Positions 49,006-59,634 are shown, counted from the first letter of the stretch. The stretch: DNA of 64,000 bases from Deltaproteobacteria bacterium (GCA_016931115.1 JAFGFM010000038.1:1-64000); one strand, 5' to 3'. Made by a program: numbers and translations. Notes: generated by a model from the sequence alone, not told the origin.

Positions 49006-50970
49006 ATGAGAATAAAGAAGAAGATAGTCTTATACATGTCAATAATCACCCTGTTTTTCATAAGCCCTTTCATACCTGCTGATGATAAGACAGAAGAAAA
49101 AGAGGAAGAAAAAAAGGTTTATGTACTTGATGATATAGTGGTTACTGCACCGGCTATAATAAGCGAAAATGAGGTGAACAGGCTTGGAAGCCAGGTCACC
49201 CATGTTTCAAAGGAACAGATCGAGGACCTCAATGCAATGGACCTCACTTCAGCCCTGCGCAGGGTGCCGGGTGTTGTAATATCAAGGCACAACCAGGTGG
49301 GGAGTTTCGGAGGCGGTGAAGGAGGGGCCATATTCATCAGGGGAAAGGGCAGCTCGCGCCCTGGCGCAGAGATCCAGATGCTGATAGACGGTATACCAAA
49401 ATTTGTGAGCGTATGGACACACCCCATAATGGATGTCCTCAATGTGGATATTGTTGATACAATAGATATCTATAAAGGTGCGCAGCCTGTGCTTTTCGGA
49501 AACATGGCCTTTGGGGCAGTTGACATCCAGACAAAACGGATGAAAGATACCGGCTTTTATACAGGCATAAAATCAGGCTACGGCTCAAACAAGACACATA
49601 TGGCTTCAGTGGAACACGGGGGCAAAACAGAGAGATTTGATTACTACCTGCTAGGCGGATACCGCAGTTCAGATGGTCACAGGAGAAATGCAGATGGCGA
49701 ACTCCAGGATCTCTTCCTTCATATGGGGTATGATTTTACAGCAGAGTGGGATATGGATCTGACCATGATCTATACAGATAACTGGGCTGATGACCCTGGC
49801 CCTGTTGACCTCTCTTATCCTTCGGATGGCAGATTTAACAACGATGACCTTTTCGCGGTTGTCACCATATCCGGTAACTATGAGAGGGCAAAGGGTTATG
49901 TTAAATTCTACAGCGACAAGGGGGATATAGACTGGGTAAACCAGGAGGGAACCCCTGGCTATGACACCCTGACAGATTATAAGAACTATGGGATAAGGGC
50001 GCGTGAGACCATAACCCCGTGGCAGAAAGGGGAGTTAATGGTGGGCATTGACCTTGATTACATCAGCGGAAAGGCCCGGTTCCTTCACCCTGTAGATGGC
50101 AACAGCGCATTCCCTGAAGAGACATTCCGAATCTTTTCTCCATATGCCTCTTTGAGCCATACCTTTGGAAGCATGGAAGGCATCTATTTTATACCCTCCA
50201 TTGGAGTCAGACACCTGAACCACACTGAATTTGATAGTGAAACAGCCCCGCAGGCAGGGATCATCCTGGGGATAAAAGAAACCAGGCTTCATGCCTCATA
50301 TGGCAAAGGTATTAATTACCCGGGCATCTATGCAAAGGTCCAGGATAACCTGTGGATGCCCGGAGACAACAGGTGGTCTGAGCTTGAAGCAGAAAACCTT
50401 GATCACTTTGAGGCAGGGGTTGAGCACCGGTTCAGCAGTAAACTCATAGTTGATTTAACATGGTTTTATGACAGGGGAGAGGAGAGGATTGTAACATCAC
50501 CCCCTCCACCCTTTCCCCCCATCCTTACCAATATAGGGGAATATAAAAACAGGGGTATTGAAGGGAGTATCACGGCTGTTCCGATATCAGGCCTGTCACT
50601 CTTTGGAGGTTTTACATATCTTGACTCTGCGCCCGATGACCTGCCCTATGCCCCGGAGTGGACATTCAGCACCGGGATCAATTACAGCCCTGTTGACAAT
50701 TTCCAGATCAGCATAGATACTCAATATGTTGATGATCAGTATGTCACCTCAAGGGCGCGCATGAGGAATACTGTTAATACGGATGAGGTGGATTCATATT
50801 TTCTTGTAAACGGGAAAATCAGCTATGATTTCAGATTATCCGGTTGTGATGCTGACTGGCAGGTATTTCTGGCAGCAGAAAATATTACAGATACCGACTA
50901 TGAACAGAAAAAAGGTTACCCTATGCCGGACCTGGGTTTTATGATAGGGTTTAAGGCGGATTTTAACTAA
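49006..50970 (+). CDS. TonB-dependent outer-membrane receptor
   Basis: The 654-residue protein has a signal peptide, a plug domain (VYVLDDIVVTAP, LRRVPGVVISRHNQ, IFIRGKGSSRPGAEIQMLIDGIP; landmarks given) and a 22-strand-type barrel ending in the usual aromatic terminal strand (GFMIGFKADFN). It imports a substrate across the outer membrane using TonB energy. The short CDDPL-like loops and the metal/cofactor neighbours hint at a metal complex or nucleoside-linked compound, which is inference. No TonB, ExbB or ExbD gene is adjacent. Confidence 0.93.
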   Translation: MRIKKKIVLYMSIITLFFISPFIPADDKTEEKEEEKKVYVLDDIVVTAPAIISENEVNRLGSQVTHVSKEQIEDLNAMDLTSALRRVPGVVISRHNQVGSFGGGEGGAIFIRGKGSSRPGAEIQMLIDGIPKFVSVWTHPIMDVLNVDIVDTIDIYKGAQPVLFGNMAFGAVDIQTKRMKDTGFYTGIKSGYGSNKTHMASVEHGGKTERFDYYLLGGYRSSDGHRRNADGELQDLFLHMGYDFTAEWDMDLTMIYTDNWADDPGPVDLSYPSDGRFNNDDLFAVVTISGNYERAKGYVKFYSDKGDIDWVNQEGTPGYDTLTDYKNYGIRARETITPWQKGELMVGIDLDYISGKARFLHPVDGNSAFPEETFRIFSPYASLSHTFGSMEGIYFIPSIGVRHLNHTEFDSETAPQAGIILGIKETRLHASYGKGINYPGIYAKVQDNLWMPGDNRWSELEAENLDHFEAGVEHRFSSKLIVDLTWFYDRGEERIVTSPPPPFPPILTNIGEYKNRGIEGSITAVPISGLSLFGGFTYLDSAPDDLPYAPEWTFSTGINYSPVDNFQISIDTQYVDDQYVTSRARMRNTVNTDEVDSYFLVNGKISYDFRLSGCDADWQVFLAAENITDTDYEQKKGYPMPDLGFMIGFKADFN

Positions 50971-50986
50971 GTATATGAGGGCGGTT

Positions 50987-52474
50987 ATGTACAGATTCAG
51001 TTTCAAGGCATTTTTGTTCATTCTTTTTCTTCAAATACAGGTCTTTGCTCATGATGTGGCGCTCCCTGTAATTGTCGATACGGATATGGCGCTTGATGAC
51101 ATCAGGGCAATCACCATGCTTTTAAACAGCGAGGTTGCTAACGTGCCCCTTTTTATTGTATCAGATGGTGTAAGGGCGCCTGAGGAGGGGATAAAAAACC
51201 TGAAGGCCCTGCTTAACTACTTTGAAATGGGCGAGATTAGCGTAGTAAAAGGAAAGGAACTCGGCCTGACTGTACCTCCGGTAAGGCGGTATATAAAAAG
51301 CATAAATGTGCCTGGCAGTGAAAAGATCTCTGGAGTGGGGGCAGAGAAAAGCCCTGCGCCTGATGCAATTGTGAGTGTGCTGAAAGGTATGGATGAACCA
51401 GTGATCTATCTTTGTCTTGGCCCCCTTACAAGCCTGTCGGCTGCCCTTGAGATTGATCCTGCAACAGTGAGGAAAATATCCAGAATAGTTTATTACGGCT
51501 GCGCCCCTGACTCAGAAGACCCCGGCTGGAATACCCTTCGTGACCCAGAGGCCGCGCGAAAGGTATTTTCATCAGGAATAAAGATACAATCCATCTCCCT
51601 TCCTGAAAAAAGGCTGCTGCCATTTAATAATGCGCTCTATAAAAAGGCAATTACACAGGGGACAAGGGCATCAGGCCTCATAGAAATGGTGCATGAAACA
51701 GAGACCATTAAGAAGATGCTCGGTGAAGGCCATTTTTATGTTTGGGATGAGATGACAGTCATCTATTTTAATGACCCATCTCTTTTCAGCTTTGAGCCAT
51801 CTCAGGCTAATAAAGATGTGATGGTTTTAAGGGATATCAACAGGAAGGGGCTTGAGTCAGCATACCTGAAGGCACTTGGACTCCCTGGCGATTTTCATCT
51901 GGAAACCAGAGAGGCTGTTGTATTTACCGGGATCCCGCAAGACCCCTCCATGTTTCAGGAGGATGTGCGTCCTGCTGTAAATCAGCTTATCAATATGTAT
52001 GGTATTGAGGAATGGAAGGCATGCCTGCTCACAAATGAATTCCACAGGCACCTGGGTATATATTCCATTGCAGGCGCCAAGATGGGTGTGAGGGCAAGGG
52101 AGATACTTGAGGCGCCCTTTGACTCACTGGAGGTAATTTCAAATGCAGGAAATAACCCGCCCTTAAGCTGCATGAATGACGGGCTCCAGGTCTCAACAGG
52201 CGCAAGCCTCGGGAGGGGCGCTATCAGGGTAACCGAAGGCAATACCCCTTCTGCACAGTTTTTATATAAGGATCTAAAACTCACCCTTACCCTTAAAAAA
52301 GAGGTCTGGGGAAAGATAAAAAATGATATAGGGATGCTTGTTTCAAAATACGGAGGGACAACACCTGAATACTTCAAAAAGGTGAGGGAACTCTCTATAG
52401 TCTACTGGAAGGACCTTGACCGGGCATTGATCTTTGACGAAAAGATGGAAAAGAGATTGACGGGAGTCGAATAA
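50987..52474 (+). CDS. Nucleoside hydrolase-FmdE fusion protein
   Basis: The 495-residue protein has a signal-like start (FKAFLFILFLQIQVFA), then a nucleoside hydrolase domain (DTDMALDDIRAI, the calcium-binding DxDxxxDD motif). From about residue 345 there is an FmdE-like domain: FHRHLGIYSIAGAKMGVRAREIL and PPLSCMNDGLQVSTGASLGRG, with the His and Cys residues expected to bind metal. Nucleoside hydrolases cut N-glycosidic bonds; FmdE domains are named for a subunit of formylmethanofuran dehydrogenase and are often found near metal or cofactor genes. I know of no characterised fusion of the two. The ATG at 50987 has GAGG upstream. It directly follows the TonB receptor gene. Confidence 0.8.
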   Translation: MYRFSFKAFLFILFLQIQVFAHDVALPVIVDTDMALDDIRAITMLLNSEVANVPLFIVSDGVRAPEEGIKNLKALLNYFEMGEISVVKGKELGLTVPPVRRYIKSINVPGSEKISGVGAEKSPAPDAIVSVLKGMDEPVIYLCLGPLTSLSAALEIDPATVRKISRIVYYGCAPDSEDPGWNTLRDPEAARKVFSSGIKIQSISLPEKRLLPFNNALYKKAITQGTRASGLIEMVHETETIKKMLGEGHFYVWDEMTVIYFNDPSLFSFEPSQANKDVMVLRDINRKGLESAYLKALGLPGDFHLETREAVVFTGIPQDPSMFQEDVRPAVNQLINMYGIEEWKACLLTNEFHRHLGIYSIAGAKMGVRAREILEAPFDSLEVISNAGNNPPLSCMNDGLQVSTGASLGRGAIRVTEGNTPSAQFLYKDLKLTLTLKKEVWGKIKNDIGMLVSKYGGTTPEYFKKVRELSIVYWKDLDRALIFDEKMEKRLTGVE

Positions 52475-52521
52475 ACAAAAACCCCAGGACCATAAGTGGT
52501 ATGACAAAAAAATTATTTATT

Positions 52522-52550
52522 GCAGGGGCTTAAAAAGTTTTCACCCCTGC
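52522..52550. terminator. Convergent terminator
   Basis: A 7-bp stem (GCAGGGG/CCCCTGC) with a 15-nt loop sits between the convergent hydrolase-FmdE and outer-membrane lipoprotein genes, with T-rich flanks. It can end both transcripts. Confidence 0.65.
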
Positions 52551-52610
52551 ATATTTTATGTGCGGTATAAAAACCCGGAAGATAAAAGTAAAAAGAGCGC
52601 CTTATTTGTT

Positions 52611-54062
52611 TTACTGCTCCTGTTCCCATCCGCCTCCAAGGGCCTTGTAGAGACGTATGAGGCCCAGTGTAATTGTCCCGCTGCTGCTGGCCCTTGACTC
52701 TTCAAAGGAGAGCAGCGCGCGCTGGGCATCAAGGACATCCAGAAAATCAACCAGCCCGGAACTGAACCGTTCATCAGCTATCTCCAGTGCCAGTTTGGCA
52801 GCAGTGGCCCCCTTTTCCAGCATCCTGTATCGTTTCTGTTCCTCGCCATAGGCCATGATAGCATCCCTAACCTCTTTGATAGCATTGACCACAGTGGTTT
52901 CATATTCAATAAATGTACGCTCCTGAATAGCGTTCTGGATCTCGATCTGGTCCCTGATCCTGTTGCGGTTGAACAGGGGAATGCTTATAAATGGCGAGAT
53001 GTTAAGGACAGCGTTCTCATCGGAAAAAAAATTGTCAAGGGAAGATGCAGTAAGCCCCAGTGACCCGGTCAGCCTTAAAGATGGGTAAAGATCAGCCGTG
53101 GCCGCACCAACCCTTGCGGTCTGGGCCGCGAGTGCCCTTTCCGCCCTGCGTATATCGGGCCTGCGGCGCAGTATATCAGATGGAATACCAATAACAATTT
53201 CAACCTCCGGCACAGGTATGGGGGCAGGAGATAACAGCTCATCATGCAGCTCTCCAGGCATTTCACCCAGCAGAATGGCCAGGGAGTTCATGGTTTCTTC
53301 AATGCTGACCCTGTAGCCCGGTATGCGGGCGCGGGTGTTTTCAATATTATATCTTGACTGCTGAACCTGAAGTGAGCCGATCAATCCTGCTGCGGCCTTG
53401 TCTTCCAGAATGGAGAGTACATTTTCCTGAATTTCAAGATTGCGGTTGACAATTTCAAGCTGTTTCTGAAGTGTTCTGAGTCTCACGTAACTGCTCACAG
53501 TCTCAGAAATCATGCTGATCAGAATACTGTGGTACCCCTCCCCTGATGACTCAAGTTCGGCGGCTGCCGCCTCTATATTCCGGTGTCTTTTACCAAAGAG
53601 ATCTATCTCCCAGGATGCATCAAAACCTGCGTTATAGTAATCACTACCAATAGAGAAGGCTGAAGGATCAGGATCATCAGCGGTTGGCATTCCTGACTGT
53701 GTTCTGCGATATGTTGCCGACCCTGTGACAGATGGATGGAGTTGCTTGCCCGCCTCTCCCAGCACTGCCCTGGCCTGTCTGATGCGTGTAAGGGCGATCT
53801 TAATATCCCTGTTTCCTGCCAGCGCCCTTTTTACAAGATCACTCAGGGCAGGATCATCAAGGGTTGTCCACCACCTCGCAAGTCTATCCGCCTCAGCGCT
53901 CTGCAAAGCGGAATCTCCTTCCATTTCAGCAGAAGGCCATTCAGCCGGGACATTCATGCTGACAGGCCTGTAGTCCGGGCCTACATGGCATGCACTGCAA
54001 AGGGCACACAGAAGCAGTGTAACTATAAATATCTTCCTGTTATTTTTATTTTTACTGTTCAT
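52611..54062 (-). CDS. RND efflux outer-membrane lipoprotein (NodT/OprM family)
   Basis: The 483-residue protein has a lipoprotein signal with a Cys near residue 25 (LCSACHVGPDYRP) and two outer-membrane efflux protein domains, typified by GYHSILISMISETVSSYVRLR, AAARVG-like QTARVGAATADLYPSLRLTGSLG and RFSSGLVDFLDVLDAQRALL. It forms the outer-membrane duct of the tripartite pump with the next two genes. Its start overlaps the pump stop by 11 bases. Confidence 0.95.
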   Translation of the reverse strand: MNSKNKNNRKIFIVTLLLCALCSACHVGPDYRPVSMNVPAEWPSAEMEGDSALQSAEADRLARWWTTLDDPALSDLVKRALAGNRDIKIALTRIRQARAVLGEAGKQLHPSVTGSATYRRTQSGMPTADDPDPSAFSIGSDYYNAGFDASWEIDLFGKRHRNIEAAAAELESSGEGYHSILISMISETVSSYVRLRTLQKQLEIVNRNLEIQENVLSILEDKAAAGLIGSLQVQQSRYNIENTRARIPGYRVSIEETMNSLAILLGEMPGELHDELLSPAPIPVPEVEIVIGIPSDILRRRPDIRRAERALAAQTARVGAATADLYPSLRLTGSLGLTASSLDNFFSDENAVLNISPFISIPLFNRNRIRDQIEIQNAIQERTFIEYETTVVNAIKEVRDAIMAYGEEQKRYRMLEKGATAAKLALEIADERFSSGLVDFLDVLDAQRALLSFEESRASSSGTITLGLIRLYKALGGGWEQEQ

Positions 54063-57000
54063 TATCTTCCGGTAAACCTGAACCTTCCTTAATATTTTCT
54101 GTTTTTGTCTGTATGTGCAAAAATTTCTTTATTCTCTCACGGGCTGTCTGAAAGATGACCCATAGCGAAGGGGTAAGCACCACCCCGAAGATAACGGCAG
54201 CAACCATGCCGCCAAATACTGTTGTGCCTATGTGACGTCTCCCGACAGCGCCTGCGCCAGTGGCAAGAACCATTGGCAGTACACCGAGAACAAAGGAGAG
54301 GGCTGTCATCAGAACTGCCCTGTACCTTATCCTTGAAGCCACACCGGCGGCCTCTTCAATTGAGTGTCCGAATTCTCTCTCTGTCTTGGCAAATTCTACA
54401 ATCAGGATGGCATTTTTGCTTGCAAGGCCAACCAGAAGGATTAGCCCGAGCTGTGCATATATGCTGAGTGATATATCAGTGATAATGAGCGCAATCATAG
54501 CGCCCAGTGCCGCTACTGATATAGAGAGCATAACAGGAATAGGGACAGTCCAGCTTTCATACTGGGCGACCAGAAACAGGAAGCCGAAGATCAAAGCCAT
54601 AATTACGAGGATAATCACCTGCCCTTCATTTTGCCTTTCCTGGTAACTCATTCCGGTCCATTCGTACTGGAAACCCTCAGGTGCTGACCTTTCCATCACC
54701 TCGCCCATGGCAGCCATCCCTTCGGTGGAGCTGAACCCAGGTGCAACATCGGCATTAACCTGGACAGATGGATACATATTGTAACGTGATATAGACTGAG
54801 GCGATAGTATGGTATGGATATCTACCAGGGTGGTTAATGGCACCATCTCCCCTTTTCTATTCTGGACATATAAATTAAGTATATCTTCCAGCTTGCTTCG
54901 ATAGGGGTAATCGGCCTGGAGTTTTACCTGGTAAATTTTACTGAACAGGTTAAAATCATTAATGTAGCTTGAACCCAGGATGGCCTGGAGCGTGGTAAAA
55001 ACCCTGCTGATAGGTACATCCACCGTTTCAGCCTTTTGACGATCGACATTGAGATAAAGCTGTGGAGTGCTGGGGCGATAGGTGCTGAAGGCCCTGCTTA
55101 TGCGGGGGTCCTTGTTTGCGGCATCAACCAGGAGTCTCAGTCCGTTTGCGAGTTCATCCGGGGATTGCCCCATTGCTGCCTGCAGGACAAAGTCCATCCC
55201 GCTTGAAGAACCGAGCCCCCTGATAGGCGGCTGATTAAAGGCCCTGATCTGTGCCCCCGGTATGGTTTCTGCAATCCTGCCGATGTTGGCTATGATTGCA
55301 TCAGCCTGGAGTTCAGGGGTTTTGCGCTGATCCCAGTGATCCAGGAGTAGAAAGGCCATCCCGCTGTTACCCCCGCCCCCTCCCATCTGGCCGAAACCGG
55401 CTATAGTCATTATATCCTTGACCCCCGGCATGGTACGGGCCTTTTCATAAAATTCCCTTAATACCTCAACGGTTCGGGGCTGTGTGGCATTCTCAGGGAG
55501 CTGGATATCAACCATGACCGCGCCCTGGTCTTCTGTAGGCAGGAAACTTGTGGGATGAACCGAAAACAGATACCCTGCAACCAGGGTAACAACAAGAAGA
55601 ATCCCGAATGAGACCATTTTACGGCGGACAAGCCACATGGCGCAGTGCACATAAATGTTTCTGACCCTGTCCAGCCATAAGTTAAACCATTTGAAAAAAA
55701 CGAATGTCTTTTTTTTATGCGGCCTAAGGAGTATGGAACAGAGGGCCGGGCTTAGTGTCAGGGCACTTATAGTTGATATAGATACTGCTGTTGATATGGT
55801 TACAGCAAACTGCTGGTATATCCTGCCGGTAATGCCGGATATAAAGCCTATTGGTACAAAGATTGCGAGCAGAACCAGTGTTGTGGCAATAACCGCACTG
55901 GAAACCTGCTGCATTGCCTTTTTTGTCGCTTCTCTGGGAGCAAGATGCTCGGTCTCCATAAGTCTCTGGACATTTTCCACCACCACAATGGCGTCATCAA
56001 CAACAATACCTATTGCAAGAACAAGGGCAAAAAGTGTCAGCGTATTGATGCTGTATCCCAGGACCAGAAGCACTGAAAAGGTTCCGATAAGCGACACAGG
56101 GATCGTACAGGCAGGTATAAGGGTTGCCCTCCAGTCCTGCAGAAAGATAAATACAACCAACACAACCAGTGCAAAGGTCATAAGGAGTGTCAAAACGATC
56201 TCAGAAAGGGCGGTACGAATAAATGTGGTCGGGTCATTGACGATTCTATATTCCAGGTCCTCGGGAAAATATTGGGAAAGCCTTTTCAGCTCAGCGTTCA
56301 CCCTGTCTATGGTATCAAGGGCATTTGCATCAGGAAGCTGGTTCAACCTCATGGCAATAGCGGGATTTCCATTATAGGTGGCCCCGGCAGCATAACTCTC
56401 TGCCCCAAGTTCTATCCTTGCGACATTCTTTAAGGTAAGTCTGCCTCCATCCTTATTGGTGCGAAGGATAATATTTTCAAACTCTTCAACGCTCTCCATC
56501 CTCCCTGTTGCCCTGATGCTGTATTGAAGCTGCTGAGAACTGTAGGTGGGTTCTGTCCCGATTGCGCCGGCAGCGGCCTGGATATTCTGGCTTGCTATTG
56601 CTGCAGAGACTGTTTCTGCGCTGATGCCGTAAGCAGCCAGCTTTGCCGGGTCAATCCAGATCCTCATGCTGTATTTACTCGGGCCCATAATCCCGACCTC
56701 GCTCACACCCTCAACACGGGCAATAGCATCCTTTACCTTGTCATCCAGGTAAGTGCCTATAGTGAGCTGATCGTGTGTGCCATTTGGAGAATAAAAGGTG
56801 AAAAATCCAAGCACATCACCTGATCTTGAGAAAACGCGTACAGACTGCTGCCGCACCTCTGCAGGCAGTTTATTATAGGCCCTCTGTAAAAGGTTCTGCA
56901 CCTTGACCATGGCAATATCAATATCAACCCCTACCTCAAATGTGACAGAGAGAGAGTAGGAACCGTCGCCGGAAGAGGATGACATATAGATCATGCCTTC

Positions 57001-57219
57001 TACACCATTGACCACCTCCTCTATGGGGGCGGCCACTGCATCGGAGACCACCTGTGCGCTTGCGCCCGGATATGCGGCGCTGATACTCACTGTTGGAGGT
57101 ACTACATCAGGGTACTGAAGTATGGGGAGATTGATCAAGGCAATGATCCCTGCGATCAGTATTATGACCGAAACAACCATTGCCAGACGTGGGCGTTCTA
57201 TAAAATGTGCTGAAAACAT
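54052..57219 (-). CDS. RND multidrug efflux transporter (AcrB/HAE1 family)
   Basis: The 1055-residue protein has the HAE1 layout: N-terminal membrane segment, PDVVPPTVSISAAYPGASAQVVSD, a periplasmic porter domain, GIVVDDAIVVVENVQR in the transmembrane core with the acidic proton-relay residues, and the C-terminal half with GAVGRRHIGTTVFGGM near the end. It exports drugs or other hydrophobic compounds in exchange for protons. It is complete. The adaptor gene lies upstream and the outer-membrane gene downstream. Confidence 0.97.
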   Translation of the reverse strand: MFSAHFIERPRLAMVVSVIILIAGIIALINLPILQYPDVVPPTVSISAAYPGASAQVVSDAVAAPIEEVVNGVEGMIYMSSSSGDGSYSLSVTFEVGVDIDIAMVKVQNLLQRAYNKLPAEVRQQSVRVFSRSGDVLGFFTFYSPNGTHDQLTIGTYLDDKVKDAIARVEGVSEVGIMGPSKYSMRIWIDPAKLAAYGISAETVSAAIASQNIQAAAGAIGTEPTYSSQQLQYSIRATGRMESVEEFENIILRTNKDGGRLTLKNVARIELGAESYAAGATYNGNPAIAMRLNQLPDANALDTIDRVNAELKRLSQYFPEDLEYRIVNDPTTFIRTALSEIVLTLLMTFALVVLVVFIFLQDWRATLIPACTIPVSLIGTFSVLLVLGYSINTLTLFALVLAIGIVVDDAIVVVENVQRLMETEHLAPREATKKAMQQVSSAVIATTLVLLAIFVPIGFISGITGRIYQQFAVTISTAVSISTISALTLSPALCSILLRPHKKKTFVFFKWFNLWLDRVRNIYVHCAMWLVRRKMVSFGILLVVTLVAGYLFSVHPTSFLPTEDQGAVMVDIQLPENATQPRTVEVLREFYEKARTMPGVKDIMTIAGFGQMGGGGGNSGMAFLLLDHWDQRKTPELQADAIIANIGRIAETIPGAQIRAFNQPPIRGLGSSSGMDFVLQAAMGQSPDELANGLRLLVDAANKDPRISRAFSTYRPSTPQLYLNVDRQKAETVDVPISRVFTTLQAILGSSYINDFNLFSKIYQVKLQADYPYRSKLEDILNLYVQNRKGEMVPLTTLVDIHTILSPQSISRYNMYPSVQVNADVAPGFSSTEGMAAMGEVMERSAPEGFQYEWTGMSYQERQNEGQVIILVIMALIFGFLFLVAQYESWTVPIPVMLSISVAALGAMIALIITDISLSIYAQLGLILLVGLASKNAILIVEFAKTEREFGHSIEEAAGVASRIRYRAVLMTALSFVLGVLPMVLATGAGAVGRRHIGTTVFGGMVAAVIFGVVLTPSLWVIFQTARERIKKFLHIQTKTENIKEGSGLPEDNEQ

Positions 57220-57222
57220 TTA

Positions 57223-58425
57223 TTAATTACCGGTTTTGGGGGCAGCCTTTGCTGCACCGCCTGAGATATTTACAGCCTGTCCGGGCCGAACCTTTTGGAT
57301 ACCTTTAACAATGACAACTTCACCGGCCTTAATACCATCATCAATAATCCAGTCAGTACCCAGGACCGATCTTTTTTTGATCATCCTCATGCTGGCGATG
57401 TTTTCCTTATCTACAACAAAAACATAGCTCCCTTCTTTGCTTTCCATAACCGCAGGCTGGGGAATAAGGGGCCGCACCTCTGCCCTTACCGGGGTGAGGA
57501 TAACGGTTACATACCCTCCGGGGATAAGTATCCCTTCCGGATTTGCGAATCTGGACCGCATTGATATGGTACCGGTTGAGGGGTCTATTGAGGTATCGAT
57601 AAAATCCCATTCACCATCACCTTTATACAGGCTTCCATTGGGAAGACGCAAGGATGGCCTGAATATCTTTTCAAGAGAAGCGCCTGACCGTTCCAACAGG
57701 TTAATGTATTCTACCTCACTTATGGAGCACACTACCCTGATCGGGTCAACCCTGATAACAGTGGCGATTGTGCCGGAATTGGGGCCAACATAATCACCAA
57801 CAGAATATCGTTTCAGCGTGACACGGCCTGTAATGGGCGACCTGACAGTAGCATATGCGAGATCTATGGTAGCAAGTTCAAGGTTCGCCTTTGCAGAAAC
57901 AAGCTGGGCGCTGTAAAAGCTGACATTTTTCTGTGCTGTTTCTATATCCTTTTCCGGGACGCTCCCTGTCTTTGCAGTCTGAAGCCTCTGAAGATATTTT
58001 TCCGCATCAGCCAGATTGGCCTCTATCTGTAAGACCGAACCCCTGCGAGCCTCAATTTCAGCCTTGAAACGGGCTTTTTCTATGGTGAACATCAGGTCTC
58101 CTGCCTTAACATTCCGGCCCTCAATGAAATCAATGGTTTCCAGATACCCTGAAACCCTGGCAATCAGGTCAACTGAATCAACAGCCTCTATACGACCTAT
58201 ATATTCCCTGGAACTGCTGATCTCCTTTGCGACAACCTCCTGTGCTATCACTAAAGGGGGAGCTCCCTGCATCTGTGGGCGTTGCCCCATTTCCGGAGCA
58301 AAAGGGATGTCCTTTTTATCCCGCATGAAAAACCAGGCTACCACCAGTATTATAACTATTAAAAAGGCGTACCTTATAAAACGCCTTTTTCCTGTTGTAT
58401 TGAAATAATCATTTTTAATAATCAA
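57223..58425 (-). CDS. RND efflux periplasmic adaptor (AcrA/MexA family)
   Basis: The 400-residue protein has an N-terminal membrane anchor (YAFLIVIILVVAWFF), a barrel-sandwich hybrid with RVSGYLETIDFIEGRNVKAGDLMFTI, a long helical hairpin (LQTAKTGSVPEKDIETAQKNVSFYSAQLV) and a PITGRVTLKRYSVGDYVG return strand. It joins the transporter to the outer-membrane duct. It is first in the operon; no adjacent regulator gene was found upstream. Confidence 0.95.
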   Translation of the reverse strand: MIIKNDYFNTTGKRRFIRYAFLIVIILVVAWFFMRDKKDIPFAPEMGQRPQMQGAPPLVIAQEVVAKEISSSREYIGRIEAVDSVDLIARVSGYLETIDFIEGRNVKAGDLMFTIEKARFKAEIEARRGSVLQIEANLADAEKYLQRLQTAKTGSVPEKDIETAQKNVSFYSAQLVSAKANLELATIDLAYATVRSPITGRVTLKRYSVGDYVGPNSGTIATVIRVDPIRVVCSISEVEYINLLERSGASLEKIFRPSLRLPNGSLYKGDGEWDFIDTSIDPSTGTISMRSRFANPEGILIPGGYVTVILTPVRAEVRPLIPQPAVMESKEGSYVFVVDKENIASMRMIKKRSVLGTDWIIDDGIKAGEVVIVKGIQKVRPGQAVNISGGAAKAAPKTGN

Positions 58426-58651
58426 TCTTTTAACTCCTTAACTATCATCTTATGATAAAGCAGGACTGAGCTTAAAACAGTTAAATCCGGTCTTAATGAG
58501 ATGTTGTAAAAACGCAGGTGGAGAGAGATACTGCTGGAACATGATAAATTTTTAAAACCTCGAAGTGAATATTAAACCTGCCACTATTATTTTTAAGATC
58601 AAATTTATTTTAAATAACCCGGCTTGTCAAGGCACAATCCAATAAATCGCC

Positions 58652-59491
58652 TCAGGCAAGGCTGTAGAGCAGACTGATCTCCTCTTTCCACAAAGACTCG
58701 TCAGGGGTCTCAAGTACCATGGGGATATCGTCAAAGAGCGGGTTATTCATGATAAACCTGAATGGCTCTAAGCCCAGATGCCCCTTGCCTATACTTTCGT
58801 GCCTGTCCACCCGGCTTCCATGCGCCTTTTTGGTATCGTTAAGGTGAAGGGCCTTCAGGTATCTCATACCCACTATTTTGTCGAACTCCTCAAGGGTGTG
58901 CTCAAAAGCCTTATCAGTCTTGATATCATATCCGGCAGAATAGGTATGGCAGGTATCAAGGCAGACTCCTATGCGGCTCTTATCCTTTACATTATTTATT
59001 ATGCTGGAAAGGTGTTCAAATCTGTTACCCATGTTGGTGCCCTGGCCTGCCGTGTTTTCTATCACTGCCATAACCCCATTTGTCTGGCCAAGGGTAAGGT
59101 TGATGGATTCAGCGATCCTTTCAAGGCACTCGAAAGGATCGATCTTGCCAAGATGACTCCCCGGATGAAAATTAAGATATTTTAGCCCAAGCTGTTCGCA
59201 CCGCTGCATCTCGTCAAGGAATGCACCCCTTGATTTAATTAGTCCATCTTCATCAGGGCTACCAAGATTGATCAGGTAGCTGTCATGTGGGAGTATATAT
59301 TTGGGATCAAAACCCAGGGTCTGGCAGGCATCCTTGAATTTAACAATATTTTCAGGAGAGAAGGGTTTTGAGACCCATTGCCTCTGGTTTCTGGTAAAGA
59401 GGGCGAATGCCTTTGCCCCTATATCTGCTGCATTTTGAGGGGCCATTTCTACCCCTCCGCCTGTACTCACATGGGCGCCTATATATTTCAT
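58652..59491 (-). CDS. nfo: Endonuclease IV (apurinic/apyrimidinic endonuclease)
   Basis: The 279-residue protein begins [14 protein letters not shown] and has [64 protein letters not shown], the zinc-binding set of Nfo/EndoIV. It cuts DNA at abasic sites in base excision repair. The start at 59491 matches the family length of about 280; an upstream extension of 29 codons is not conserved. Confidence 0.97.
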   Translation of the reverse strand: MKYIGAHVSTGGGVEMAPQNAADIGAKAFALFTRNQRQWVSKPFSPENIVKFKDACQTLGFDPKYILPHDSYLINLGSPDEDGLIKSRGAFLDEMQRCEQLGLKYLNFHPGSHLGKIDPFECLERIAESINLTLGQTNGVMAVIENTAGQGTNMGNRFEHLSSIINNVKDKSRIGVCLDTCHTYSAGYDIKTDKAFEHTLEEFDKIVGMRYLKALHLNDTKKAHGSRVDRHESIGKGHLGLEPFRFIMNNPLFDDIPMVLETPDESLWKEEISLLYSLA

Positions 59492-59634
59492 TTTATATTT
59501 AACCCTTTCTATTAACAAACATGACTTACTCGGGAAACAACCACCCTTTGACCAAATATAATTCGGATTAAAACTCAATCAAAGAATAAGGCTGGCGATA
59601 TTGTTTGTCAAAATATTTAGAGCATTAATTGCTA

